From positions 1-64,000 of the forward strand of contig NZ_WQBE01000007.1 in assembly GCF_013032005.1 (NCBI RefSeq): 64,000 nt of DNA, written 5' to 3'. Of the stretch, positions 44,599-53,423 are shown one piece after another (positions within the stretch are counted from its first letter, which is position 1; the number at the start of each line of letters is the position of its first letter). Position numbers and translations under genes: made by a program. The notes under the pieces are model-generated. The model searched no databases. It was given only the letters and a program-made list of their open reading frames with translations, and was not told the origin of the DNA. The stretch comes from Ruegeria atlantica (GTDB taxonomy: Bacteria; Pseudomonadota; Alphaproteobacteria; Rhodobacterales; Rhodobacteraceae).

Positions 44599-45702
44599 TC
44601 AATCCTTCAGTTCACCAACGGATGTCACTCCGATTTGGGCCATGGTAATGCTGAATTCTTCGCTCAACACATCCCAAAGCTGCTGCAGGCCCGCCTCGCC
44701 TGCGGCGGCCATGGCAAATTGCAGGATGCGGCCAAAGAACACATAATCCGCACCCGCGGATATGGCCTTTATGGCGTCCTCACCGGACTGCAACCCGCTG
44801 TCATAGAACAACGGGTATTCGTCGCCCACAGCGGAGCGTATCTCTCGCAGCGCTTCAATCGCTGCCGGGGCGCTGTCCAGCTGCCGCGCGCCATGGCTTG
44901 AGACCTGAAGGGCATCAGCGCCCGCTGCTTTCACGGCCAGCGCGTCCTCGGGGTCCAGCACCCCTTTGACGACCAGCTTGCCCTCCCATTGATCGCGCAG
45001 ACGGGCCAGCGTCTCCCATGTTGCCTTTGCGCGGCTTTCGGTGCGGTCGAACTCGTAACCCTCAGTCAGAAAGTTCGCCATCTGAGGTTTACCTGCCATC
45101 AGGGTTGAAAGGGACCACTTCGGATGCAGGGCAAAGTCCACGAATTGGCGTGGGCCGATCCGAAAGGGCATCTTGAACCCATGGCGCAGCTCACGTGGGC
45201 GCCGCCCGACCTCGGGAACATCCACGGTCAGCACCAGCGTCTCGTAACCTGCAGCGCGGGCGCGATCGACCAGCTTGAACGTGCCCGAGCCGTCGCCGCT
45301 GAAATAAAGCTGGAACCAGGCGTTGCCTTCGGCTTCGACAACAATCTCCTCCATCGACGTCGAAGCGACCGTGGACACACCCAACGGCACGGAATACCGC
45401 GCGGCCAGACGGGCCAGCATCAGATCAGCCCCGGGTGCGGACAGGTTACACATGCCCATTGGCGCGATGCCGAAGGGGCGTTGTGTGGGCTGGCCGAAGA
45501 CTTCGGTCGCCAGAGACCGTTCGCTGACGTCCCGCAACACCCGCGGGCGTATTGTCATAGCGTCCAGGGCGGCACGGTTGCGGGCCGCGCCGGTTCCAAG
45601 CCCCGCCGCGCCGTCAATGTAGTCGAATACCATCCACGGCAGACGCCGCCGCGAAATGCGGCGAGCGTCTTCTGCGCTGTGGATCGCGTTGCTTGGGATC
45701 AA
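44599..45702 (-). CDS. FMN-dependent 2-hydroxyacid dehydrogenase, candidate sulfolactate dehydrogenase
   Basis: 367 residues of the glycolate oxidase/L-lactate dehydrogenase TIM-barrel family. The start is APMGMCNLSAPGAD-type. Y133 (in WFQLYFSG), D161 (TVDVPEVGRR), K246 (VVKGV), H270 and R273 (SSHGARQLD) are the expected catalytic residues; the usual SNHGGRQLD is altered at two places. It is the last gene of the sulfopropanediol operon, overlapping comE by ATGA. Since ComDE needs sulfopyruvate, this enzyme is the obvious candidate to oxidise sulfolactate. That assignment is by context. Confidence 0.8.
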   Translation of the reverse strand: MIPSNAIHSAEDARRISRRRLPWMVFDYIDGAAGLGTGAARNRAALDAMTIRPRVLRDVSERSLATEVFGQPTQRPFGIAPMGMCNLSAPGADLMLARLAARYSVPLGVSTVASTSMEEIVVEAEGNAWFQLYFSGDGSGTFKLVDRARAAGYETLVLTVDVPEVGRRPRELRHGFKMPFRIGPRQFVDFALHPKWSLSTLMAGKPQMANFLTEGYEFDRTESRAKATWETLARLRDQWEGKLVVKGVLDPEDALAVKAAGADALQVSSHGARQLDSAPAAIEALREIRSAVGDEYPLFYDSGLQSGEDAIKAISAGADYVFFGRILQFAMAAAGEAGLQQLWDVLSEEFSITMAQIGVTSVGELKD

Positions 45703-46253
45703 GCCTGAACGGCCTTCATAAAGCGGTCACGGATGACTACCGGATCCATTGTGATGACAGGCATCTTGGCATTCCCGCTTTCGCATTTGCTGACAATGAT
45801 GGTCATCTGTTTGGCATCCAGCGCCTCTTGCAGCACACGGCCTGTATCTTCGGCCTGGCATTCGATCACACGTTCGCACCCGGCGGCCTCGGCCATTTTC
45901 GCCAGAGATGTTTTTTGCCCCGCATAGGTCGGTTGATCCCCGGTTGAGCCATAAGAGCCATTGTCGACGATCAGCAGGATATAGTTATCGGCCACGTTGT
46001 TGGCGATGGTCGGCAGCGTGCCAAGATTGGTCAGGATCGAACCATCCCCGTCAATCACGATCACCGGCTTCGGCTGCGACAGCGACAGCCCAAGACCGAT
46101 GGATGAGGCCAGCCCCATCGTGCCCAGCATATAGAAATTGGTCGGCTGATCATCGATTGCGTGCAGTTCCTGGCTGGGGATACCGATGTTGCAGACAACC
46201 AGTTGATCACGCAGGATCGGGGCGATTTCTTTCAGAATCTCAGAACGGATCAT
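45699..46253 (-). CDS. comE: Sulfopyruvate decarboxylase beta subunit (ComE type)
   Basis: 184 residues from ATG 46253, which overlaps the comD stop. It is the thiamine diphosphate-binding half: MGLASSIGLGLSLSQPKPVI, then IDGDGSILTNLG and LLIVDNGSYGSTGDQPTY form the GDG...N cofactor motif. With ComD it decarboxylates 3-sulfopyruvate to sulfoacetaldehyde. Phosphonopyruvate decarboxylases are close relatives, but the two-gene arrangement and the HpsN/TRAP context favour sulfopyruvate. Confidence 0.85.
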   Translation of the reverse strand: MIRSEILKEIAPILRDQLVVCNIGIPSQELHAIDDQPTNFYMLGTMGLASSIGLGLSLSQPKPVIVIDGDGSILTNLGTLPTIANNVADNYILLIVDNGSYGSTGDQPTYAGQKTSLAKMAEAAGCERVIECQAEDTGRVLQEALDAKQMTIIVSKCESGNAKMPVITMDPVVIRDRFMKAVQA

Positions 46254-46756
46254 TGGTCGCCGTAGCCTCCCCAGAAATTGGCATCGGTCAGGATTGCGAC
46301 CGGCTTGTTGCACATGAAGGTGTATTTCAGGATCGCATCCAGCTCCTCGACATCCGCCTGATGGTGAAAGTGGTAGGTCGGGATGTTCATCTGCGCCAAC
46401 AGGGCCTTGGTATGCACCGCCATTTCCACCTGACAGGCAACGGGTTCGCGCAATTCTCCACGGTATGAGATCAGCATGGGCAGCGGCATGCGATAATACT
46501 GGATCAGCGTTGCCAGCGTGTTGATGGTCACACCAATCGCCGTGTTCTGCATGATGATGGCCGGACGCTTACCGCCCATCCACGCGCCTGCGCACAGGCC
46601 CATCCCTTCGTCTTCCTTGTTTGACGGGATGTGGAAAATCTCTTCCCGCGCGTCGATCTCCTCGATCACGCCAGCAAGCTGCTTACACGGGACGGTGGTC
46701 ACAAACGAAATATCGTTCGCCACCAGATCGTCAGTGATCTTCTTGTCTATGTTCAT
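46250..46756 (-). CDS. comD: Sulfopyruvate decarboxylase alpha subunit (ComD type)
   Basis: 168 residues, the pyrimidine-binding half of a split thiamine diphosphate enzyme: FVTTVPCKQLAGVIEEID, IPSNKEDEGMGLCAGAWMGG with the catalytic Glu, and QNTAIGVTINTLATLI. Its product would pass to sulfoacetaldehyde acetyltransferase (Xsc), which is not encoded in the window. It is preceded by the UspA gene by 48 bases and followed by comE with an overlap. Confidence 0.85.
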   Translation of the reverse strand: MNIDKKITDDLVANDISFVTTVPCKQLAGVIEEIDAREEIFHIPSNKEDEGMGLCAGAWMGGKRPAIIMQNTAIGVTINTLATLIQYYRMPLPMLISYRGELREPVACQVEMAVHTKALLAQMNIPTYHFHHQADVEELDAILKYTFMCNKPVAILTDANFWGGYGDQ

Positions 46757-46804
46757 TTCCGGTCTGTCAGTCCTGTTTGGGGCGCCCGGGGCGCGATTGA
46801 TGGT

Positions 46805-47215
46805 TCAGATGCCACGATGCACATGCACCGCACATCCGGCATGACGGACGACGCGCGACGCGGTCGATCCCAGAAAATAGTCGCTGAGGCCCGGCTTGTG
46901 CGAACCGATGACGATGCAGTCAAAATTATTGCTGTTGGCGTAGTCAATGATGCTCCGGGCGGTGTGGCCCTTGACGATCTCGGGCTGGATGCCCTCAAGA
47001 TCCTCAGTCTTTTCTTTCAATACTCTGGCAGCGGCCCGAAAGCCTTCCGCGACCATCTCTTTATCCAGATAGGCACTGACCGAACCCTGTGGCATCTCAT
47101 AGACGTGCAGCGCGACGATCTCGCCACCCTCGGCGGTCAGCGCGCGGGCGACCTCTAGCGTGTGTTGCGAAATATCGTGATCCAACGCCATTGGAACCAG
47201 AATTTTCTTATACAT
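46805..47215 (-). CDS. Universal stress protein, UspA family
   Basis: 136 residues from ATG 47215 (CGGAGGGAT site). It has the UspA fold with MYKKILVPMALDHD at the start and the nucleotide-binding run IVIGSHKPGLSDYFLGSTAS near the end (G-x2-G-x9-G-S type). Usp proteins linked to TRAP operons, such as TeaD, bind ATP and tune transport. A similar role with the TRAP system upstream is a reasonable inference. Confidence 0.85.
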   Translation of the reverse strand: MYKKILVPMALDHDISQHTLEVARALTAEGGEIVALHVYEMPQGSVSAYLDKEMVAEGFRAAARVLKEKTEDLEGIQPEIVKGHTARSIIDYANSNNFDCIVIGSHKPGLSDYFLGSTASRVVRHAGCAVHVHRGI

Positions 47216-47238
47216 GAATCCCTCCGTTTCTTCCGGGC

Positions 47239-48219
47239 CTATGCCCACGGCATGAGGATGATTTTCGGTGCCGCAACGACCCCATTGCGCAAGTCACGAA
47301 ACGCCTCGGCGCCTTCAGACAGGGCCCGTTCTTCAACCCAATCCAAACCACCCAATCGGCCATCAAAAATGGCCTGCGCGGTTTGCCGGAAATCCTCGGC
47401 CGTATATGTATAGGTGCCGATAAAAGTGATTTCCTGCAAGGTCATGCGGCGTATATCCAGCCCTCCGGCGTCTTCGCCCAACCCGACATGGGCAATTACC
47501 CCGCCCGGCTGAACCATCGTTGAGGCCATGGACCTAGTGGCAGCAAAACCGACCGCGTCGATCACAAGGGGGAAGTCTTGCATCGTCTCTTTGACCACGT
47601 TGAACGCACCAGTGCTCTGCAAATATGCGCGCCGTCCGTCGCTGGGTTCGACGATAACCACATCATCAACATCCATCGCAGACAATGCCAGCGCTGCGGC
47701 CACACCGATGGCGCCGCCGCCAATCACCAACGCTTTGCGATCCATCGTGGGATGCAGCGCCTCAAGGCCCAGCCGGACCGCGTGCCAACTGACCGCCAGA
47801 GGCTCGGCCAGCGCAGCCATTGCAAAGCTCACATGTGCCGGTACTTCGACCAGATTGCTGGCGGGCATGGCGACATATTGGGCAAAGGCCCCTTCACGCG
47901 GTGGCATTGAAATGATCTGACGGTCGGCGCACAGGTTCTCGCGCCCCGACTTGCACGCGCTGCACTTGCTACAACTCACCAGCGGGTTGATGGTGACGCG
48001 CGCGCCATCGCGTGGGCCGCCTACAATCGTGCCTGCGGCCTCGTGCCCAAGGATCAAGGGTGCCGGGCGGCGTGCATCGTGGCCCAGATAGGCGTGCATG
48101 TCCGATCCGCAGATGCCAGCGGCCTCGATCCGGATAAGATGTTCGGCTTCCCGCGGCGCAGCATCCGGGACATCCCGAAAGGCCACTTGTTCTACACCTT
48201 CATAGACCAGAGCTTTCAT
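47239..48219 (-). CDS. Zinc-dependent medium-chain alcohol dehydrogenase
   Basis: 326 residues. The catalytic zinc site is ICGSDMHAYLGHD with GHEAAG. The structural zinc Cys cluster is CSKCSACKSGRENLC. The NAD motif is VIGGGAIGVAAALAL. It lies between the UspA gene and the SDR gene of the sulfopropanediol operon. In Cupriavidus pinatubonensis the hps cluster has two dehydrogenases (HpsO, HpsP) that interconvert the enantiomers of 2,3-dihydroxypropanesulfonate. This gene and the next are their likely counterparts. Confidence 0.85.
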   Translation of the reverse strand: MKALVYEGVEQVAFRDVPDAAPREAEHLIRIEAAGICGSDMHAYLGHDARRPAPLILGHEAAGTIVGGPRDGARVTINPLVSCSKCSACKSGRENLCADRQIISMPPREGAFAQYVAMPASNLVEVPAHVSFAMAALAEPLAVSWHAVRLGLEALHPTMDRKALVIGGGAIGVAAALALSAMDVDDVVIVEPSDGRRAYLQSTGAFNVVKETMQDFPLVIDAVGFAATRSMASTMVQPGGVIAHVGLGEDAGGLDIRRMTLQEITFIGTYTYTAEDFRQTAQAIFDGRLGGLDWVEERALSEGAEAFRDLRNGVVAAPKIILMPWA

Positions 48220-48977
48220 TTCGCCGTAAACCCTCCGTCAACCATCAGAACCTGCCCGGTGACGTAATCCGAGGCTTTCGAGCACAAAAACAGGATCGGC
48301 CCGTCGATATCCTCAACCCGCCCGTTGCGCTGGGTACAAGTCTGAGCCGCGTTGCGAGCGGCACGTTCGGCATCATCGAACACGGCTTGGGTCAGTTCGG
48401 TCGGGAAGAACCCCGGCCCGATGGCGTTGGCGGTGATCCCGTGCGGCGACCAGGCCTCGGCCATGGCGCGGGTCAGTTGCCCGATCCCGGCCTTGGTTGC
48501 ACCATAAGCAATGCCCCCCGGAAAAGCCCGTGTGGTTTGCAGCGAGGCGAAATTCACAATCCGTCCCCAGCCGCGTTTCTTCATGGCAGGCACCATCGCC
48601 TGGCTCAGGAAAAACGGCGCGCTCAGATTCAGCGCGAGCGTCGCATCCCAACCTTCAGCGCTGACATCATCCGCTGCTTCACGCGTGTTTACCCCGGCCG
48701 CGTGAATAACAATGTCCGGCGCCCCGAATTTCGAGCCTATCTGTTCCACCAACGCCCCTGTCACCGACCGGTCCGCCACATCGGCAACCACGGTTTCGGC
48801 ACGCTCACCGATTTCGCGTTTCAAATCTGACAGCGCCTCGGCCCGGCGGGCCACGCCAACCACCTGAGCACCGGCAGCAGCCAGAACAACCGCCACCCGG
48901 CGACCAAGCCCCGAACTGGCCCCGGTCACGCAGGCCACCCGCCCCGTCAGATCAAAGAGAGATCGGGGGTCATCCAT
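48216..48977 (-). CDS. Short-chain dehydrogenase/reductase, candidate sulfopropanediol 2-dehydrogenase
   Basis: 253 residues with cofactor motif TGASSGLG, HAAGV, catalytic Ser in NFASLQTTRAF and YGATK. The C-terminus VLMVDGGFTAK is typical. It overlaps hpsN at its start and the zinc dehydrogenase at its stop. A job in racemising the C2 hydroxyl of sulfopropanediol, together with that dehydrogenase, is inferred from the hps clusters of other bacteria. Confidence 0.85.
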   Translation of the reverse strand: MDDPRSLFDLTGRVACVTGASSGLGRRVAVVLAAAGAQVVGVARRAEALSDLKREIGERAETVVADVADRSVTGALVEQIGSKFGAPDIVIHAAGVNTREAADDVSAEGWDATLALNLSAPFFLSQAMVPAMKKRGWGRIVNFASLQTTRAFPGGIAYGATKAGIGQLTRAMAEAWSPHGITANAIGPGFFPTELTQAVFDDAERAARNAAQTCTQRNGRVEDIDGPILFLCSKASDYVTGQVLMVDGGFTAK

Positions 48978-50277
48978 CTGAGGTCAGATCAAACTGTTCA
49001 TCAGGAAAATACTTGGCCAGACGAACATCTGCCGCCCGGGCGTGCCCCTCCATCCCTTCCAGGCGGGAAATCCGGGCAGTTGCCACAGCAATGGGCTTTG
49101 AACCTTCGCGCGTGGCCCTCTGCCAGGTGACGATTTTCATGTACTTGTGAACACTCAGCCCGCCGGTATAGCTGGCGGCACCCGATGTCGGCAGCACATG
49201 GTTGGTTCCGGTCGCCTTGTCGCCGTAAGAAACCGTCGTTTCCTCACCCAGAAACAACGAGCCATAGCAGGTCAGCCGGTTCAACCACCAATCCAGATCT
49301 TCGGCCTGAACGGTCAAATGCTCGGGCGCGTATTCGTCAGAACAGGCCGCCATTTCTTCACGATCCGAACAAACGATCACTTCGGCATAGTCACGCCACG
49401 CGGCTGAGGCGTTTTCGCGGTTCAGTTCCGGCAAGTCTTCAATAAGCGTTGGCACCAACTCCATCACTTTTTCGGCCAGGGCACGATCATCGGTGACCAG
49501 CCAAACCGGCGAGTTGTAGCCGTGTTCAGCCTGAGAGACCAAATCGGTCGCAACCACATGCGCATCGGATGAACTGTCGGCAAGGATCAGGCTGTCAGTA
49601 GGCCCTGCGATCATGTCGATGCCGACCTTGCCGTAAAGGATACGTTTGGCTTCGGCGACAAACTGATTGCCAGGACCAACCAGGATATTGGCGCGCGGCA
49701 ATCCGAACAGGCCATAGGTCATCGCGGCCACACCCTGCACGCCGCCCATGGCCAGAATGCTGTCGGCCCCGCAGATATGCGCCGCATAAACAATCGCCGG
49801 GGCAACCCCTGCGCCGGGACGCGGAGGGGAACAGGCCGTGATATGGCGGCACCCGGCAACCTTGGCCGTCGTGACCGTCATGATCGCGCTGGCGATATGG
49901 CTGTACCGGCCACCAGGCACATAGCATCCCGCCGCATCCACCGGGATCGCCTTTTGGCCAGCGACGAAACCCGGCACGATCTCCATCTGAACATCGGACA
50001 CGGTTGCCTTTTGCGTTTCCGCAAAGCGGCGCACGTTATCATGGGCAAATCGGATGTCAGCCTTCAGTTTTTCCGGCACCAGCGCGATGGCGGCGTCAAT
50101 CTCGTCCTGAGTCATTAGGACATTGCCATCGAATTTGTCGAACTTGGCGGCATATTCCATGGCCTTGGCGTCGCCACCTGCCTCGATATCGGCAAGGATG
50201 GTCTTGACCGTTTCATGCACTTCGGACGCATGAGATTCAGGGGTCAGCGTCGCCTTTTTCAGATAGTCACGAGGCAT
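48970..50277 (-). CDS. hpsN: Sulfopropanediol 3-dehydrogenase HpsN (histidinol dehydrogenase family)
   Basis: 435 residues from ATG 50277 (MPRDYLKKA). It is a HisD-family enzyme with the zinc and catalytic residues in place: Q and H in SQAEHGYNSP, E and H in YAPEHLTV, D in YGDKATGTNHVLPT and H in EGMEGHARAA. Segments such as LDWWLNRLTCYGSLFLGEE and GGLSVHKYMK resemble HpsN, which oxidises (R)-2,3-dihydroxypropane-1-sulfonate to (R)-sulfolactate with 2 NAD. No other his gene is nearby, and a TRAP transporter and ComDE flank it. It is thus the key enzyme for this operon's function. Confidence 0.88.
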   Translation of the reverse strand: MPRDYLKKATLTPESHASEVHETVKTILADIEAGGDAKAMEYAAKFDKFDGNVLMTQDEIDAAIALVPEKLKADIRFAHDNVRRFAETQKATVSDVQMEIVPGFVAGQKAIPVDAAGCYVPGGRYSHIASAIMTVTTAKVAGCRHITACSPPRPGAGVAPAIVYAAHICGADSILAMGGVQGVAAMTYGLFGLPRANILVGPGNQFVAEAKRILYGKVGIDMIAGPTDSLILADSSSDAHVVATDLVSQAEHGYNSPVWLVTDDRALAEKVMELVPTLIEDLPELNRENASAAWRDYAEVIVCSDREEMAACSDEYAPEHLTVQAEDLDWWLNRLTCYGSLFLGEETTVSYGDKATGTNHVLPTSGAASYTGGLSVHKYMKIVTWQRATREGSKPIAVATARISRLEGMEGHARAADVRLAKYFPDEQFDLTSDG

Positions 50278-50289
50278 AGTCAGCAAGTC

Positions 50290-51618
50290 CTATTGGTAGA
50301 TTTCAGGTAGCAAAGTGGTCGACACCGCCGGGACATACGCAATCAGCAGTACCACGATCAGCATCGTTAATACGAAAGGCACAGCACGCGCGGCAATCTT
50401 CAGAATGGACTCGCCTGTAATGCCAGATACGACAAACAGGTTCAGGCCCAGAGGCGGGGTAATGAAACCCACACCCAACGCAGTGATCATCATGATACAG
50501 AACTGAATTTCGTTCATGCCGATATTGTCCGCCAACGGCTTGAGGATGGGGGCAAGGATGACGATATTCGGTGTCGTTTCCATGACGCAGCCAGCGGCGA
50601 TCAGGATGCCGATCATCAGCAGGATCAACAGATAGGGGTCATCGGTCAACGATGTGATCGAGGCCACGAAACCCTGCGGCACACCCATGATCGCCAGCGC
50701 CTCGGCTAAGGGGGCAGAGAAAGCGATGATGGGCAGGATAACGCCGTTCACCTTGGCGGAACTGACCAGCATTGAGGGGAAATCGGCCAGCGTCAGCGTA
50801 CGCAGGATAAAGCCCATGATGATAGTGACAACAACGGCGGTGGCGCCGGCCTCGGTCGGAGTCAGACGCCCCGAGAAGATACCGTAAAAGATAATGCCTG
50901 GCACGATAAAGGCGTACCAGCCGGATTTCAGCGCTTTGCCTAGATTGGCCAGCCATTCGCCCATGGTCATCATGCCGCCGCCCTCATAGGCATAGAGGCG
51001 ATTCATGATGATGTTGGTGACCAGAATCGACACCAGAATGGCCAGACCGGGGATCAACGCCGCCAAGAACAGGGTCGAGGCAGAAATACCCAGAACAAGG
51101 CCGATGATGATATAGGCGATGGACGGCGGGATCAGGATACCAGTACAGGCACCGGCGGCCACCAGCGCGCAGGCATAGGGGCGCGGATAACCACTTTCGA
51201 CCAGCCGGTTGATGGTCATGCGGCCAACTGCGGCAGCCCCCGCCGCGTCAGAGCCGGAAATGGCCGCGAACATGCCGCAGACCAAAACGGTGGCGGATCC
51301 GAAACCGCCCTTGGCGAAACAGGTCAGCGCCTCGGCTACATCCAGAAACTTGCGCGATAGCCCAGTGCGCACCAGCACGTCGCCGGTCAGGATAAACAGC
51401 GGCACGGCGGTCAGCGCAAAAGCGTCGATGCCGGTGAACAGGCTTTCGCCAACAAGGCTGAGCGGCAGGTCGCCCGACATAATCAGCATGACAATCGCAG
51501 CCGTACCAATCGCGGCCCATACCGGAACCGCAAGCGCGATCAGGCCCACGAACATGATTACAGGCAGATAAAAATCCCAGCCCAGCTCAACGGTTTGATT
51601 GAGGGAATTCCAGAGCAT
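50290..51618 (-). CDS. TRAP transporter large permease (DctM/HpsM type)
   Basis: 442 residues with about 12 spans. Family segments include IMFVGLIALAVPVWAAIGTA, FAAISGSDAAGAAAVGRM, GILIPPSIAYIIIG and LGVGFITPPLGLNLFVVSGI. It carries the sodium-coupled transport path. It lies 12 bases upstream of hpsN and 11 bases downstream of the small subunit. In hps clusters the equivalent transporter imports 2,3-dihydroxypropanesulfonate. Confidence 0.93.
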   Translation of the reverse strand: MLWNSLNQTVELGWDFYLPVIMFVGLIALAVPVWAAIGTAAIVMLIMSGDLPLSLVGESLFTGIDAFALTAVPLFILTGDVLVRTGLSRKFLDVAEALTCFAKGGFGSATVLVCGMFAAISGSDAAGAAAVGRMTINRLVESGYPRPYACALVAAGACTGILIPPSIAYIIIGLVLGISASTLFLAALIPGLAILVSILVTNIIMNRLYAYEGGGMMTMGEWLANLGKALKSGWYAFIVPGIIFYGIFSGRLTPTEAGATAVVVTIIMGFILRTLTLADFPSMLVSSAKVNGVILPIIAFSAPLAEALAIMGVPQGFVASITSLTDDPYLLILLMIGILIAAGCVMETTPNIVILAPILKPLADNIGMNEIQFCIMMITALGVGFITPPLGLNLFVVSGITGESILKIAARAVPFVLTMLIVVLLIAYVPAVSTTLLPEIYQ

Positions 51619-51629
51619 CCTGTTTCTCC

Positions 51630-52142
51630 TCAGTCAAACAGCTTGTCGCCTTCGAAAACGGGCGTGCCGTCACGAAGCGATTTCAAATCACGCAGGAAGG
51701 ATTGGATCAGACGCCAGATCATCAGCGCGAATCCGGTGGGCACCGCCATCAGGAACCACACCTTGGACACTCGCAGCCCGTCCGTCACCGAGCCGAACTT
51801 GGCCGAAACGTGGACCGCCTCGAACGACCAGTAAAGTGCAATGATCGCCACGACGAACATCACAAGGTCACCGAAGATATACAACAGCGCTTTGGGTCGT
51901 TGCGGCAAGTAATGCATGATTACGTCGATGCGGATATGGGCGCGTTCCCGGACCGCAGCCGCAGCCCCGATCCACGCAAGATAAATGAAGGAATAGCGAA
52001 CGATTTCCTCACCCCAGATCGAGGAAAACGCGAAAATCTCTCGTCGCAGAACCTCGATGGCCATCGTAATCACCAGCATCACGTAGAACACCAGCAGCAG
52101 CCAGCGTTCGGCGTTGCGGTCTATGTTTTGAAGAACGGTCAT
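51630..52142 (-). CDS. TRAP transporter small permease (DctQ type)
   Basis: 170 residues and four membrane spans; the core IWGEEIVRYSFIYLAWIGAA is the DctQ hallmark. The start is ATG 52142 with GAGGGAT upstream. It is the scaffold partner of the large permease. It is separated from the binding-protein gene by a 111-bp gap holding a strong stem-loop. Confidence 0.9.
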   Translation of the reverse strand: MTVLQNIDRNAERWLLLVFYVMLVITMAIEVLRREIFAFSSIWGEEIVRYSFIYLAWIGAAAAVRERAHIRIDVIMHYLPQRPKALLYIFGDLVMFVVAIIALYWSFEAVHVSAKFGSVTDGLRVSKVWFLMAVPTGFALMIWRLIQSFLRDLKSLRDGTPVFEGDKLFD

Positions 52143-52160
52143 CGTATCCCTCGACAAAAG

Positions 52161-52210
52161 AGCAGTCAGGCGTTGGCCTTCTGTTACGGGCCGGTTTCGG
52201 CCTGACTGCT
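52161..52210 (-). terminator. Stem-loop between TRAP binding-protein and permease genes
   Basis: AGCAGTCAGGC (52161-52171) and GCCTGACTGCT (52200-52210) form an 11-bp perfect stem. Read on the minus strand it ends in CTTTTGTC, like a partial terminator. It lies after the binding-protein gene and probably lets most transcripts stop or be protected there, giving excess binding protein over membrane subunits. Confidence 0.6.
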
Positions 52211-52253
52211 AAGGATGATAGCGGGCACGTTGGCTGCGCCCGTCGGCTTGGTA

Positions 52254-53399
52254 TTACGCGTCGTGGACGTAGTATTTGCCCTGCGTTCCGGCCGCTTCGA
52301 CCAGCTTTTCAAAATTGTCCATTGATCCGGCCAACTCGGTCTTGAACGGATCCCATTCCGACCGCTGATAGCCACCGACATCTTTCCACTCGGCCAACTG
52401 ATCATCTGTCAGCGACTGGAATTGCACACCGGCCTTGTTCAGTTCAGCCATGGCAAAGGCGCGGGCCGAGGGTACTTTGGACAGGTTCTGGTGGCTGGTC
52501 ATTTCCGCCCCCCACATGATGCCTTCCTGCACATCCGCAGGCATCGAGTTGAACCATTCAAGGTTACAAGAATAGACCTGACTGTCTGGCACCGCCTGCG
52601 TGAAGGTCACGTTGCTGAGAATGTCTTTAAACCCAAAGACATAAAGCGCGCCGACCGACGGATCGAGCGCATCGGCCACGCCTTGTTTGATTGCCGAAGG
52701 TGTTTCACCCCAGGCCACCGGCGTCGGGTTCGCGCCAACCATCCGGTAGTATTGTTGCAGCATTTTTGAGCCCGGCACGCGGAACTTCACGCCGCTCATA
52801 TCTGCTGGTGTGACAATGGGGTTCCCGCCCTGACGCACCGCAACGACACGCGGGTCGATCACCACATAGAACAGCGCCTTGAACCCGGCGGCCTCGACCT
52901 TGGGATGGACCTCATTCTTCCAAGTTTCGGAATGCACCAGATTGGTGAAACGCTGGTTCGAGCCGCACAGATACGGCATGTTAATCAGGTCAACGGTGGA
53001 CGCGAAAGGCGCAAAGTTCGACAGCGAATGTTGCGCGGCCTGAATGGTGCCACCTTGCACTTTCTGCACTAGCGAACCGCCTGCACCCAACTGACCACCC
53101 GGCGCCAGTTTCACATAAACTTTGCCGTTGGTAGCATTCTGGATGTTTTCCTTCAGATCCAGCTGCATGATCGGATAGCTGCGCGACGCGCCCAGCACAT
53201 AGGCCGTGGCGATCGTCATCACATGATCCGCAGCGTTTTCACGCTCTTTTTCCTCTTTTGCGGTTTGCGCTGCCGCTTCGGATGACCACAGCACGCCGCC
53301 TGCTCCGGCCACGAGTGCAGCAGTGAATGCACCGCTAGCGCTGAGCTTCAGGAAATTGCGGCGCTCTGCCGAGGCCAGTTCTTTTTTGTCGTTGTTCAT
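52254..53399 (-). CDS. TRAP transporter substrate-binding protein (DctP family), Tat-exported
   Basis: 381 residues from ATG 53399 (GGAGGG site). The N-terminus carries a twin-arginine signal, SAERRNFLKLSASGAFTAAL, cut after SSEAAAQ, so it is exported folded. The ligand-binding core includes GVKFRVPGSKMLQQYYRMVG, in which the Arg of KFRVPGS normally pairs with the acidic group of the ligand, and PVAWGETPSAIKQGVADALD. A sulfonate ligand (2,3-dihydroxypropanesulfonate) is inferred from the operon. It is the second gene after the regulated promoter. Confidence 0.9.
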   Translation of the reverse strand: MNNDKKELASAERRNFLKLSASGAFTAALVAGAGGVLWSSEAAAQTAKEEKERENAADHVMTIATAYVLGASRSYPIMQLDLKENIQNATNGKVYVKLAPGGQLGAGGSLVQKVQGGTIQAAQHSLSNFAPFASTVDLINMPYLCGSNQRFTNLVHSETWKNEVHPKVEAAGFKALFYVVIDPRVVAVRQGGNPIVTPADMSGVKFRVPGSKMLQQYYRMVGANPTPVAWGETPSAIKQGVADALDPSVGALYVFGFKDILSNVTFTQAVPDSQVYSCNLEWFNSMPADVQEGIMWGAEMTSHQNLSKVPSARAFAMAELNKAGVQFQSLTDDQLAEWKDVGGYQRSEWDPFKTELAGSMDNFEKLVEAAGTQGKYYVHDA

Positions 53400-53423
53400 T
53401 AATTGCCCTCCCAAGCAAAAAAG

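Noticed and set aside
48970-50277. Histidinol dehydrogenase of histidine biosynthesis (hisD)
   Set aside because: Although the catalytic residues are those of the HisD family, there are no his genes nearby. The TRAP, ComDE and dehydrogenase neighbours and detailed resemblance favour HpsN.
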